Positions 37,601-45,430 of a stretch of DNA of 64,000 nt are shown one piece after another. The stretch lies in NCBI RefSeq assembly GCF_000335475.2, contig NZ_ANAH02000018.1, positions 62,001 through 126,000 of the forward strand. Direction: 5' to 3'. The translations under genes were made by a program, and so were the position numbers. Below the pieces are notes generated by a model, which was given only the letters and a program-made list of their open reading frames with translations, had not been told where the DNA came from and searched no databases. Numbering within the stretch: position 1 is the stretch's first letter; every line of letters begins with the position of its first letter. The stretch is from Cystobacter fuscus DSM 2262 (GTDB lineage: Bacteria; Myxococcota; Myxococcia; Myxococcales; Myxococcaceae).

Positions 37601-38150
37601 AGAGCAGCGTGCTGTTCTCCTCCAGGCCGAGCTGCCGGCGCACCACGGACGCCCGTCCGTCCGCCCCGATGATGCGCGCCGCGGTGAGCTCCACCTGGGC
37701 GCCCCGCTCCCGGTCATCCACGCGCAGCACGTGCCCTTCCAGGCCCGCCAGCCGCGCGTACGGCACCAGCTCCACGCCCGCCAGGCCCGCGGCCTCCTCG
37801 CGCAGGCCCTCGACCAGGGTGTCATGGGCACACGTGAGCGCCACGCCCTGGGGGTAGGCCATCTCGATGGGCGCGCTGCCATCGTCCGGGAAGATCTTGA
37901 AGCCGAAGCTCGTGCGGGCGTGGGCCCAGTCCGAGCGGCGGATGCGCAGCGAGTCGAGCACGCCGACCCCCGGGGGGTGGATGAACTCGCCCGCGAAGCG
38001 TCGGCACGCTTGCGGATTGGCCTCGAGCACGAGCACCCGCGCGCCCCGGTGGGCGAAGGCGATGGCGGAGACCAGCCCCGCGGGCCCTCCGCCGATGACC
38101 GCCACGTCGTAGTGCTTTCGTGTGAATCTCATCGTCGCAATCCGTTCCAT
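34641..38150 (-). CDS. Fusion: squalene epoxidase-like FAD domain, terpene-cyclase-like domain, squalene synthase
   Basis: An 1169-residue protein with three parts. Residues 1-about 440 are a flavoprotein monooxygenase: GGGPAG (20-25), GADGRASVVRR (162-172) and GDALGHVHPMTAIGLSMG (289-306), the last close to the squalene epoxidase GD motif with HPxT. Residues about 480-800 are an alpha-helical repeat region with cyclase-like QW motifs (WLSETQSPDGSW, RQAEDGAF) but no DCTA or DDTA acid, so it is probably not a cyclase itself. Residues 822-1169 are a squalene/phytoene synthase domain with SRTFARP, the first Asp-rich motif DTIED (866-870), YCYFVAGTVG, and the second motif DVTDD (1024-1028) in a VNILKDVTDDREERGW context. 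The protein could turn farnesyl diphosphate into squalene and then 2,3-oxidosqualene. A second start (residue 7) is possible. A carotenoid role is the alternative, less likely next to a cyclase. Confidence 0.87.
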   Translation of the reverse strand: MERIATMRFTRKHYDVAVIGGGPAGLVSAIAFAHRGARVLVLEANPQACRRFAGEFIHPPGVGVLDSLRIRRSDWAHARTSFGFKIFPDDGSAPIEMAYPQGVALTCAHDTLVEGLREEAAGLAGVELVPYARLAGLEGHVLRVDDRERGAQVELTAARIIGADGRASVVRRQLGLEENSTLLSYMASVELRGLELPFEGFGHVLLGGPGPALLYRIGPDRVRGCLDVPLRYGAAQRNPTFLWDAFSPVLPPALLPAFRRALAEGPVTWAANRFRPRSEFGRGHVALVGDALGHVHPMTAIGLSMGFLDARSVAAHEDLERYAEERRGYVPELLASALYHCFRREDPSATGVREAMFDVLRENAEARGQTMRILCGQEERTSSFGGIFMRIAAEAMNSTARSALRRGGLKSVSAELAAYGEWMQWPAASLVPGGLHQRYRGRGTPTHPIPLLKEFIPVRDVPRSETEEGESSRRRQATPPPLAPVMEQATDFLLRELESFATQLKQRPDDVLRTGAIRIMRAITRTDMRAGIAARMSLWRRHLAHEGLRRLLELEEHEAPGARPPSLATADLAGLFHLLLGGSTWVQEPIVGISEGVDALLGCQTVAGGFAARAFDRTRAGGRGVGDLRATALACEALKIIQRRQPGMFDARITPALERAARWLSETQSPDGSWAPLGSEGRIAATAWAMEALLAAKGPTTHSRLRRAARWLVERQAEDGAFTEGIPVQGDAERRWLTAIALQALISVRAPYPEAMEAAEALLATALAEGLHDEARGPSQVAPWEECAESLDALALHEVLRRERPEPLRRAASAPSVPSGRSEADWIFCKESLGEVSRTFARPIALLPGNLEVAMTLGYLLCRVADTIEDHPSVPLAAKEPLFACFLDVLRGHKEPEAFTEAFKPIPGQDAELALSRALPTVMRVFHTLPENIQASLARWTSEMARGMAIYAHRERGADGLVALHTVSDLERYCYFVAGTVGHLTTELFLEELGSEVTPEQAQTMRLHAEAFGTGLQLVNILKDVTDDREERGWSFIPRALCAAGGMGVAELTDPAQRTRAHATVAPLFELARRNLDDGLRYALAIPATAPQLRLFCLLPLWMAARSLVLARGNDAMFVAGQPVKIPRAEVETLITDCMNHHADDTTLQAHYAELWRQAPNHHQRLSAG

Positions 38151-38664
38151 GCCGCGCGTGGCGGCGTCATCAAGAGGGGAGAAGCCGAGGCGAGTCGGCT
38201 CAGCCGGGGGGCGGACCCACGAGGCGTCGGGCGCTCACGTGTCGGGAGGACGCTGGCACCACTCGCGAGGCCAGGAGCCGAGACCCGAGCCATGGCGAAT
38301 GCCGACCCGGCCGAACCGGCACTCGCACTCATGACTGGCCTCATGGACAGGCTCCTGAACGGGCGAAAGGACTCCAGGTCGCGTCCTGTAGCAAACCGCG
38401 TGGTGGATCGCGAGGCCATCGACAGCCGTCCAAGTTCCCGAGAAACGAGGAGACCCGAGGGGTGATGCACGCCTGTCACCCGGGCTCTTCGCGGTCAGTC
38501 CGTTGACTTCCGCGTCAGCCCCGCGGGCCCGCGTGCCTCCCGGCGGAGCAGGAGGGCGGGGGCCTCGCGTGGGCGCGCCTTGCCAGCACCTCTCGACGCT
38601 CTACCCTGAATTGGGAGGGCCGTGGCGCAGCGTCGCGCGACCCTGTTCGGAAAGGAGAAACATC
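38151..38664. other. Divergent intergenic region
   Basis: About 510 bases lie between the sterol operon and the small heat shock gene. Short open frames exist on both strands but none has a ribosome binding site or protein-like composition. It must hold both promoters. AAAGGAG at 38651-38657 is the ribosome binding site of the heat shock gene. No convincing sigma-54 or sigma-70 pair was found. Confidence 0.4.
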
Positions 38665-39171
38665 ATGTCTGATCTTCCCGTGCGTCGAGGCAGTGGGACT
38701 TCGTCCCTCGGCCGATGGCCCCGGACGGCCGATCCCTTCGAGCAGATGAAGGAATTGATGGGATTCGATCCGTTCGACCAGGTGGAGCGCCTGCTGGGGA
38801 CCGACCGGTCGTGGAGCTTCAACCCAGCCTTCGAGGTGAAGGAGACGAAGGACTCGTACATCTTCAAGGCGGATCTTCCCGGAATCAGGGATGAGGACCT
38901 GGAGATCTCCCTCACCGGAGACCGGCTCACCATCAGCGGCAAGCGAGAGAACGAGAAGAAGGAGGAATCCGACCGTTTCTACGCCTATGAGCGCAGCTTC
39001 GGCTCCTTCAGCCGTTCGTTCACCCTGCCGGAAGGGGTGGACGCGGAGCACTGCATCGCGGACCTGAAGGACGGCGTGCTCAACCTGCGGCTGCCCAAGG
39101 TGCCCGAGGTGCAGCCCAAGCGCATCGAGGTGAGCAGCGGTTCGAAGGACAAGGGCCACGTGAAGGCCTGA
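38665..39171 (+). CDS. hspA: Small heat shock protein, SP21/HspA type
   Basis: A 168-residue Hsp20 chaperone. The ATG follows AAAGGAG at 7 bases. The alpha-crystallin domain covers residues about 52-148: it begins PAFEVKETKDSYIFKADLPG, contains GDRLTISGKRE, and ends in the GVLNLRLPK motif that docks neighbouring dimers. The N-terminus (MSDLPVRRG, DPFEQMKELM) and the C-terminus (PEVQPKRIEVSSGSK, HVKA) resemble SP21/HspA of Stigmatella, a spore- and heat-induced protein. It should hold unfolded proteins during stress and development. It is a single-gene unit with a strong hairpin just downstream. Confidence 0.93.
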   Translation: MSDLPVRRGSGTSSLGRWPRTADPFEQMKELMGFDPFDQVERLLGTDRSWSFNPAFEVKETKDSYIFKADLPGIRDEDLEISLTGDRLTISGKRENEKKEESDRFYAYERSFGSFSRSFTLPEGVDAEHCIADLKDGVLNLRLPKVPEVQPKRIEVSSGSKDKGHVKA

Positions 39172-39180
39172 AGCCGCGAG

Positions 39181-39209
39181 GGGAGGCGGGTCCACGCTTC
39201 CCGCCTCCC
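39181..39209 (+). terminator. Strong hairpin after the heat shock gene
   Basis: A perfect 10-pair GC stem (GGGAGGCGGG, 9-base loop, CCCGCCTCCC) begins 9 bases after the stop codon. There is no T-run, so it may act as a factor-assisted terminator or stabilise the mRNA 3' end. Confidence 0.55.
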
Positions 39210-39273
39210 GGTATCGCCGCTGGACTTCTTCCTGGCTCGTGGATAGAGCCCGGACACTCTCCGGGCCCCCTCC

Positions 39274-40011
39274 ATGAGCCTCTCTCCGCCTGTCACCACC
39301 CCTTCCCACGTTATCCCCGCCCTGCGTGAGCTTGGCTATGCCGTGCTCGACCGGGCCGGCCTGTGTGAACACGTGGGAACTTCGGCCGCCGTGCTCGAGG
39401 CCCTGCGTCCGACCTGGAACGATCTGCCGCCCGACGCCTACCTGCGCGACGGGGGGCGCTATCGCTCGCGCCGGCATTCGTGCTTCGTCGTCGAGGGCGA
39501 GGCCGTCACCCAGGTGCCCCACCGCGCGCACTGGCAGCCGGTCGAATACAACGCGCTGCACGGCGGGCTGGAGCGCTGGTTCGAGCCGATGACGCCGGCC
39601 GTGGTCGCGCAGCCCGTCTGGCCTCGCCTGTTGAGCCGGCTCGCCGTGTATTGCTCCGAGCTGCGGGGGGCGCGGCCCTGGTTCATCGAGGCGCACCAAT
39701 TCCGCATCGACACGACGGATGGCATTGGCCGGCCGACGCCCGAGGGGGCGCATCGGGATGGCGTGGACTTCGTCGCCGTGATGCTCATCGGGCGCGAGGG
39801 CATCAAGGGCGGCGAGACGCGGGTGTTCGAGGCCCAGGGCCCCCACGGCATCCGCTTCACGCTGACCGAGCCCTGGTCGGTGCTCCTGCTGGATGACGAG
39901 CGCGTCATCCACGAGAGCACGCCCATCCAACCGCTGTCCGGGCAGGGGCACCGCGACACGCTGGTGCTGACCTTCCGCGCCAACGGCTTCCAGGGCCCCT
40001 CCGCGCCGTAG
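39274..40011 (+). CDS. 2OG-Fe(II) dioxygenase family protein
   Basis: A 245-residue protein resembling the 2OG-Fe dioxygenase family that includes the amino-acid hydroxylase IDO (PF10014). The iron ligands are His and Asp in EGAHRDGVDFV (about residues 162-172) and a distal His in ERVIHESTPIQP (about 213-224), with a likely 2-oxoglutarate-binding Arg in HRDTLVLTFR. The RPTPEGAHRDGVD block is typical of the family. Members hydroxylate free amino acids such as isoleucine or methionine; the substrate here is unknown. It stands alone, downstream of the heat shock gene hairpin. Confidence 0.82.
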   Translation: MSLSPPVTTPSHVIPALRELGYAVLDRAGLCEHVGTSAAVLEALRPTWNDLPPDAYLRDGGRYRSRRHSCFVVEGEAVTQVPHRAHWQPVEYNALHGGLERWFEPMTPAVVAQPVWPRLLSRLAVYCSELRGARPWFIEAHQFRIDTTDGIGRPTPEGAHRDGVDFVAVMLIGREGIKGGETRVFEAQGPHGIRFTLTEPWSVLLLDDERVIHESTPIQPLSGQGHRDTLVLTFRANGFQGPSAP

Positions 40012-40131
40012 CGCCCGCGAAGCGAGGCGCCGGGCGAGCGCTCGCGTCCCGCGAGAAACGAGCGGCTGAACCCCCATGCTCTTATGTAGGCGGTGCACGG
40101 GTGCGCCCAGGCCCCCGTGAGGAGATCGACC

Positions 40132-40602
40132 ATGTTCCTCATCGAGACCGAGAAAGACTTGTTGCAGGCCTTCCGCCCCCGTGACCGGGAGAAGGTCGAG
40201 CTGCCCAAGGACCTCCGCTTCCCGCTGTTCGTGCGGGACTACTTCGCGTGGGTGGAGCCCGCGGGGACCCGGGTCTTCCTGGTGTGCCCCTCGCCGCAGG
40301 GCAAGCGCCCCATGGGTATCGCCTTCCGCCGCGACTCGCACGGAGGCCCCGCGCCCTCGCAGATGTGCGACTGGTGCCACTCCTACGGCTCGTCCAACGA
40401 GATCGGGCTGCTCACCACGGACGTCAATTCCAAGCGCCGGGTGGGCGTCAACCTCTGCCAGGACCTGCGCTGCAAGGAGAAGCTGGAGTCGGCGGCGGAC
40501 CTGTCCGGCCGTCACTTCCGCGACGTCATGCCCCCGCTGATGGAGCGCATGCAGCGCTTCGCCCGCGAGGCGCTGCGCATCGAGTCCGTGCCGGAGCAGT
40601 GA
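40132..40602 (+). CDS. FusB/FBP-type treble-clef zinc-finger protein
   Basis: A 156-residue protein. The ATG at 40132 is chosen for GAGGAG about 9 bases upstream. The C-terminal half shows a four-cysteine zinc site (MCDWCHS, then CQDLRC about 45 residues later) with surrounding residues typical of the C-terminal domain of elongation-factor-G-binding FusB-like proteins (PF16571). In Gram-positives this domain rescues EF-G from fusidic acid on the ribosome. In myxobacteria a ribosome-associated role is plausible but untested. Confidence 0.75.
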   Translation: MFLIETEKDLLQAFRPRDREKVELPKDLRFPLFVRDYFAWVEPAGTRVFLVCPSPQGKRPMGIAFRRDSHGGPAPSQMCDWCHSYGSSNEIGLLTTDVNSKRRVGVNLCQDLRCKEKLESAADLSGRHFRDVMPPLMERMQRFAREALRIESVPEQ

Positions 40603-40657
40603 GCCCCGCACTTCAGCAGCGTACTCCCGCGGCGAGCCCGTGACGGCGGCTGGTGGT

Positions 40658-41803
40658 TCAACCGAGTTCAGCTTGCGTCTGACGGATTTCCCGCCACAGC
40701 GCCTCGGGCGCGTTCTGCCGGATGTGCTCGAGCACGCGCCCGATAGGGACGCCCACATTGACCCAGGCCGTGCTCTTCCCCTGGAAGTTGACGTTCTCCA
40801 CGTTGACCGATGACCGATGCAGGGCCACGACCCGCCACGTGTCGTCGAGCACGGGAGCGCCAGAGGAGCCCTGCTGCGTGTCCGTGAAGTAGCGAAGCTC
40901 GGTGGGGGAGTTCGCGGTGACGAGGTTGTTCCTACAGGCGATCTTCTTCTCCTGCCCGAGCGGGTGTTGGATGATGTTCACCGGCGTTCCCACTGCCACC
41001 AGGCCCGCCTTCACCGCGAGCGGCCGGCGGGATTGCCTCCGCGCGAGCCTCAGCACCGCGTAATCGAGACCTGGATCGCAGCTCTCCAGCTTCGCGACCG
41101 CGACCGACTCCGGCACCTGGGTCTTGGAGTCAAAGTCGAACCCAAGTCTCGCGTTCGCCGCCTGCAGCTCGAGGTCAGCGCGTGCCGCGGCGGCTTCCCC
41201 CTCCTGCCGCGCGTTGATGACGTGGTGGTTGGTGATGGCCAGCTCGGGAGTGAGCAGCCAGGCGGTCCCCTGGGAGAGGTACTCTCCTCCACTGGCGAGC
41301 ATGCGGCGGGCGCCTCCGTCGTAGCGGGGCACCGTCACCAGGGTCACGGCCGCGCCAGCCGCAACCGCTCCCGTGAAGAAACCGAACGACACCATGTCGT
41401 CCTGGTGGATGATCCGCTCCTTGCGCTCCGGGACATTCTCCAGCTCGATGGGCGGAGCACCCGATGAGCGCTGCGATACGACGGAGAGCGCTTGGGCGAA
41501 GACCTTTGCGTCCTCTACCGGCCCCGCTACGGCCAGCGCGCTCTTCAACCAGGCCGCGAGTGGCACGGAGCCATCCGTCAGGCGCTCGGTGTGATTGAGC
41601 CGGTTGAGGGTATTGAGCAGCATCGTCGAAGGCGAAAGGCCTAGTGTCTGGATGCTCCCCGCGAACTGGGGGTTGAGGCTGCTCAGCAGTGTCATCTGGG
41701 TCATCGGGTTGCCGAGCCCCATCCGGAGGGCCACGGTCGTGAGCTCGAGGAGCTCGTCCTGCTTCAGGTATCTGAATTCCACGCGTCCCCCAGAGAGGCT
41801 CAC
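40658..41803 (-). CDS. Effector-associated domain-trypsin-like serine protease
   Basis: A 381-residue protein. Residues 1-about 95 look like an effector-associated (EAD-type) adaptor domain (LLNTLNRLNHTERLTDGSVPLAAWL). A Gly/Ala-rich stretch near 140-155 may be a membrane or linker segment. Residues about 165-370 are a trypsin-fold protease with the full triad: His in LAITNHHVIN, Asp in GLDYAVLRL and Ser in QGSSGAPV. It has no signal peptide, so it should act in the cytoplasm. It starts 12 bases after the STAND gene stops. EAD-protease proteins coupled to STAND switches are described as executioners in bacterial conflict systems, which is the likely role here. Confidence 0.88.
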   Translation of the reverse strand: MSLSGGRVEFRYLKQDELLELTTVALRMGLGNPMTQMTLLSSLNPQFAGSIQTLGLSPSTMLLNTLNRLNHTERLTDGSVPLAAWLKSALAVAGPVEDAKVFAQALSVVSQRSSGAPPIELENVPERKERIIHQDDMVSFGFFTGAVAAGAAVTLVTVPRYDGGARRMLASGGEYLSQGTAWLLTPELAITNHHVINARQEGEAAAARADLELQAANARLGFDFDSKTQVPESVAVAKLESCDPGLDYAVLRLARRQSRRPLAVKAGLVAVGTPVNIIQHPLGQEKKIACRNNLVTANSPTELRYFTDTQQGSSGAPVLDDTWRVVALHRSSVNVENVNFQGKSTAWVNVGVPIGRVLEHIRQNAPEALWREIRQTQAELG

Positions 41804-41815
41804 TTCGACGATGTC

Positions 41816-44800
41816 TCACGAAAAGGGGGCTGTGCCCAGCTCGAGGCTCCCACGCTCGACGAAGGCCAAGGTGAGCATCGCGGGTAGATCGGCTGGGCAG
41901 TCCTGGGACTCCAAGATTTCGGCCAGGAATCGTTCGGCTTCAGCCGGGCGGTACCAAACGGCCTGTACGTGGGGCCATCCCGCGTGCCTGAGATGCCGTG
42001 CGATGTCATCGCCGATGCGCGAGAGCATGAAGCCGTCATCTCCGAACCCCAAGTTCTTGAGCCCCCACCTCAACAACTCGGGATGAGCCGAGGCCACCAG
42101 CCCGATTCCCAGCCGCGCGAGCCGCGGATGCCGATAGGCGACCTCGTCAGGGTTCGCGGCCAGCAGCGCGGCAAGTGAGTCCCTTCGCTCGTACCATTGT
42201 TCCGGAGTCGTGGCATCGAGCTGGGCGCGGCGGGTGAGCGCCTGCAGCCATCCGCCGAATTGTCTCGTGCGCTGTGCGAGCCGAGCGACCTGAAGAAGAC
42301 TCGTCTCCGCGAGCCCGATGTCGCCCATGCGGCTGGCCAGTTCCGCGCGAATCAGAAGCATCGGGGTTCTCATGCCGGCATCGTCCGACTCCCCCGTTCC
42401 TCCCAGGGCCGCCTCGATCGCCTCCATCGCCACGCGTCCGGGAGACCTGCCCTCGAGTGCTCTCTGGAAGATCGTCCCTTCACCGTTCGTCTTTTGGAAG
42501 GGTTCGTAGGCTTGGGCAATCCAGCCGGGCACCCCCTCATCCCGCTCCGAGGTCTCCTCGATCACCCTCGCCGAGCGCCTCGCGCGAGCAGTGCGTTCAG
42601 GATCCTCGGGAAGCCCCTCGAGCACGAAGATCCGTGCGACCCAGGCTCCGAGCTCCGAAGGGCAGTGCCTCGCCTGGAGGACTTCCACCAAGAAATCCTC
42701 GACCGCACCCGCCTCGAACGCGCTCGGCGCCAAGGGCCACCCTGTACGGCGCAGCAGGCTGAGCACATCTCGTACATCGGGAGCCGAGGACTGAACCTCG
42801 CCGAATCCCACGACCTCGAGGCCTCGAACCAGCAGTTCGAGTTGACTGCCCGCCACCAGACCGAAGGCCAACCTCGCGAGCCGATCGTGTCGGACCAGGA
42901 GTTCGTGTGATGTACTCGTGAGGAAGGCTTGCAGGGCACCTGCCCGTTCGCGCCACTGTTCTGGGCTCACCGCGCCGCTCCACACGCGCGCGACGAGCGC
43001 CCGCAGTACGAGCTCCTCCCGCCCGCTCCTCCGCGCGATCTGCTCGGCATGATCCAGGCTTTCATTCGCGGACTCGTGCTGCCGCAGAGTGGTGGCCAGC
43101 TCGGCACGGAGCAGGAGCAACGGTAGCGAAGAGGCTCCCGCCATCGGGGTCGCGGCGGCCAATCCCTTCTCCACCACCTCGAGCGCCTCAGCCACCTTCC
43201 CGAGCCGTTGAAGCACCTGGGCTTCCAGCTCGTAGAGCGGACTCCCGGAAGTGCGCTCCTCGCGAGCTCCCAGCACCCGGAGCGCCAGATGGGCCTCGCC
43301 GCGTTCCAGCATCCCCCGCACGCGCGACGCCGCATTGCGCTCCCAATCCGCCAGCTCCGCCTCCTTCCACATGCGTGACGGCAGCTCCAACCCCAAACGC
43401 GAGGCCAGGAACGGTCTGGCTGTTGGCGGCAGTTCCTCCAACGCATTGCCCAGGTACGGTTCGACCCCTGGCATCCAGCGCTCCTCCACCTCGTGGGGCG
43501 GCGCTCCCATCGAGAGGCGGTGGTAGATTTCCTCCGCCCGGCTGAGCGGATCCGTGTTGCCTTCGTAGTAGCGAACCGCCGCCTCGTGGATTTGCTGGAC
43601 CTGAACGGGTTTCTCGGCCTTGAGCGCCTCCAGCATCACCCGCCGGACGTCGGTCCGGTGGTGCAGTGATTGATCCGCCGCGACGAAGACGAGCGACACC
43701 TCCCGCTTGAACTCCTCGAAGAGCCCCTCCGCATCTCCGCTCCCGTCCACGCGTAGCTCGCAGGGGCCGGCGAGGACCCTGGAGATGATCTCCGGGGTGA
43801 CGCGCCGTACCACCAGGCCAGGATGGGCGAGCTTCCGTATCCTCGGATCATGGATGTGCCCCAGGATGCGCTGGTAGAGCTGTCCTTGAATCACTGCCTC
43901 TCGCGCGCTGAAGAAGAAGAGCCTGCGCGTCTTGAGGCCCTCGATACCACCGCGGCCGGCGCCCTCCCGCTTCACCACATCCGCCGCCAACTTGAGCGTC
44001 AGCGGATTCCCACCGAGCTGCTTCACGAGATCGTCGATTGCCTCCGCATCCTCCACGCCACTCAAGCGCAGCAGCTCCCGGGATGCTTGAGGATCGAGCT
44101 CCGTCAACGGCAGTTCGTCGACTCGCAGGGTTTCTGTCGGAGCCCGGCCGCAGATCACCGTGCGCAGCTCGGGGCAGCTCTGCTGGAGCAACAGCAGGAA
44201 GAGCGACAAGGTCTCGACATGACCGATGCCCTTGAACTGCACCTCCTCGTACGTGTCGAGCACGAGCAGGACGCGAGGCAATCTCCTGGGGGATTGGCTC
44301 CGAAGCATCGTCGCCAGAATGACGCTCAGGGTCTCGGTCAGGACCTGCCAATGTGGCCAGAGCGTGGTTCCGGGTTGCACCGCATCCGGGTGGGGCAGTG
44401 GGGGGGCTTCATCCCCCGGCGACTCCAGACGATCCAGCAGGGCGGACAGCGACCTGGCTGTTGGCGTGCGCTCCTCCTCCGCCAGGCGCCGCCATTGATA
44501 CGCCCGCCCCGAGGTGACGCCCTCACAGAGACGACGAAACCGCGCGAACTCCTTCATCTCCGGACGCTGGAGACGCAGCTGCCGAGCGATTTCCACGAGC
44601 AACGTGGCCGGATTATCGGTCAAGAGCGTCGGATCATCGAAATCGAGATAGACGAATGGGATCGGCTCCTCGGCTTCAGCGTGCTCGAGAATGAAGCGGG
44701 CCAGGAGGGTGGATTTGCCCATTCCCCCCGGGCCATGGATGAGGAGCGGCTTGCGGGAAAAAGCGCCGAACGCCTCCAGCAGGGACCGCCGGACTGTTTC

Positions 44801-45430
44801 CGACGCGGAGACATCAACGACCCCCACGTAATCCCGGAGCTTCTGCAACTCGGCACCGCGGCCACAAAATCGCTGCCCCGCGAGATACTGGAATGGCGCC
44901 ATGAACTGGAGCCACTCCAGGCGACGCTGGACCTGCTCGGGGCCGGGCAGCTCTGGCACCAGCGCCCGGAACCAGTGCACCACTTGAAGCGTGCAGCCCA
45001 GTTCCTCCAGTCCCTGCTGCTCGAGAGGCCGGGCCGTGCCCTTCAGCCAGTCCGAGATCATCCGCTGGAGGAGATCTGGCTCCCTGGGCGGATTCACCGC
45101 GAGTGCGCGCAACAGCTCCGAGCGCGAGCCGAGACGCGCGATGGCCACCTGGCGAACGCCCTGGCGCAGCGTCCACCGCGTCCTGCCACCGGGAGTCGTC
45201 ACCGCCTCGCAGTCGGCCATGAGGTGCCGCAGCGCCTCCTCCCGGACCTCCTGGGCGCGGAGTGGCCGGAGCGTGGTGGGCTCGAACGTCGAGAGGACGC
45301 AGGCCGCCATGCGGTACTCCCAGCGCAGGGGTTCCACCTCCTCCGCCTGGACCAGGGCGGTGGGAGGCTTCAGCTTCGCGAGCCGCTGCTCCACTTCCTC
45401 CAGGGTGAGCTTGCGATCAGCGGAGTGCAT
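41816..45430 (-). CDS. STAND NTPase with C-terminal helical repeats
   Basis: A 1204-residue signalling ATPase. Residues about 1-170 are an uncharacterised helical N-terminus. Residues about 185-560 are a STAND module: entry motif FCGRGAELQKLRDYV, Walker A GPGGMGKSTLL, Walker B RVLLVLDTYEEVQ, a sensor-like VICGRAPTE, and GGNPLTLKLAADVV. Residues about 600-1200 are TPR-like helical repeats (AEALEVVEKGLAAATP, LLLRAELATTLRQHESANE), with a duplicated block: HPRLARLGIGLVASAH late in the protein resembles HDRLARLAFGLVAGSQ earlier. Such repeats normally hold the ATPase off until a ligand binds. It overlaps the upstream ATPase gene by 14 bases and precedes the protease by 12. Confidence 0.88.
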   Translation of the reverse strand: MHSADRKLTLEEVEQRLAKLKPPTALVQAEEVEPLRWEYRMAACVLSTFEPTTLRPLRAQEVREEALRHLMADCEAVTTPGGRTRWTLRQGVRQVAIARLGSRSELLRALAVNPPREPDLLQRMISDWLKGTARPLEQQGLEELGCTLQVVHWFRALVPELPGPEQVQRRLEWLQFMAPFQYLAGQRFCGRGAELQKLRDYVGVVDVSASETVRRSLLEAFGAFSRKPLLIHGPGGMGKSTLLARFILEHAEAEEPIPFVYLDFDDPTLLTDNPATLLVEIARQLRLQRPEMKEFARFRRLCEGVTSGRAYQWRRLAEEERTPTARSLSALLDRLESPGDEAPPLPHPDAVQPGTTLWPHWQVLTETLSVILATMLRSQSPRRLPRVLLVLDTYEEVQFKGIGHVETLSLFLLLLQQSCPELRTVICGRAPTETLRVDELPLTELDPQASRELLRLSGVEDAEAIDDLVKQLGGNPLTLKLAADVVKREGAGRGGIEGLKTRRLFFFSAREAVIQGQLYQRILGHIHDPRIRKLAHPGLVVRRVTPEIISRVLAGPCELRVDGSGDAEGLFEEFKREVSLVFVAADQSLHHRTDVRRVMLEALKAEKPVQVQQIHEAAVRYYEGNTDPLSRAEEIYHRLSMGAPPHEVEERWMPGVEPYLGNALEELPPTARPFLASRLGLELPSRMWKEAELADWERNAASRVRGMLERGEAHLALRVLGAREERTSGSPLYELEAQVLQRLGKVAEALEVVEKGLAAATPMAGASSLPLLLLRAELATTLRQHESANESLDHAEQIARRSGREELVLRALVARVWSGAVSPEQWRERAGALQAFLTSTSHELLVRHDRLARLAFGLVAGSQLELLVRGLEVVGFGEVQSSAPDVRDVLSLLRRTGWPLAPSAFEAGAVEDFLVEVLQARHCPSELGAWVARIFVLEGLPEDPERTARARRSARVIEETSERDEGVPGWIAQAYEPFQKTNGEGTIFQRALEGRSPGRVAMEAIEAALGGTGESDDAGMRTPMLLIRAELASRMGDIGLAETSLLQVARLAQRTRQFGGWLQALTRRAQLDATTPEQWYERRDSLAALLAANPDEVAYRHPRLARLGIGLVASAHPELLRWGLKNLGFGDDGFMLSRIGDDIARHLRHAGWPHVQAVWYRPAEAERFLAEILESQDCPADLPAMLTLAFVERGSLELGTAPFS

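Noticed and set aside
34641-38150. A carotenoid synthesis fusion (phytoene synthase plus desaturase-like FAD protein)
   Set aside because: The FAD domain has the single-component monooxygenase GD/HPxT motif, not a CrtI-type desaturase pattern, and an oxidosqualene cyclase follows directly. Not fully excluded.
38129-38479. A 116-codon minus-strand frame upstream of the squalene-enzyme fusion
   Set aside because: No ribosome binding site, Ser/Arg/Pro-rich and not protein-like; more likely promoter region.
38600-38640. A sigma-54-like GG/GC pair before the heat shock gene
   Set aside because: The spacing between the GG and GC elements is off by one and the flanking consensus is poor.
40034-40045. 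Palindrome GCGAGCGCTCGC as a terminator or operator
   Set aside because: Short, GC-only and common by chance at this base composition; no supporting context.
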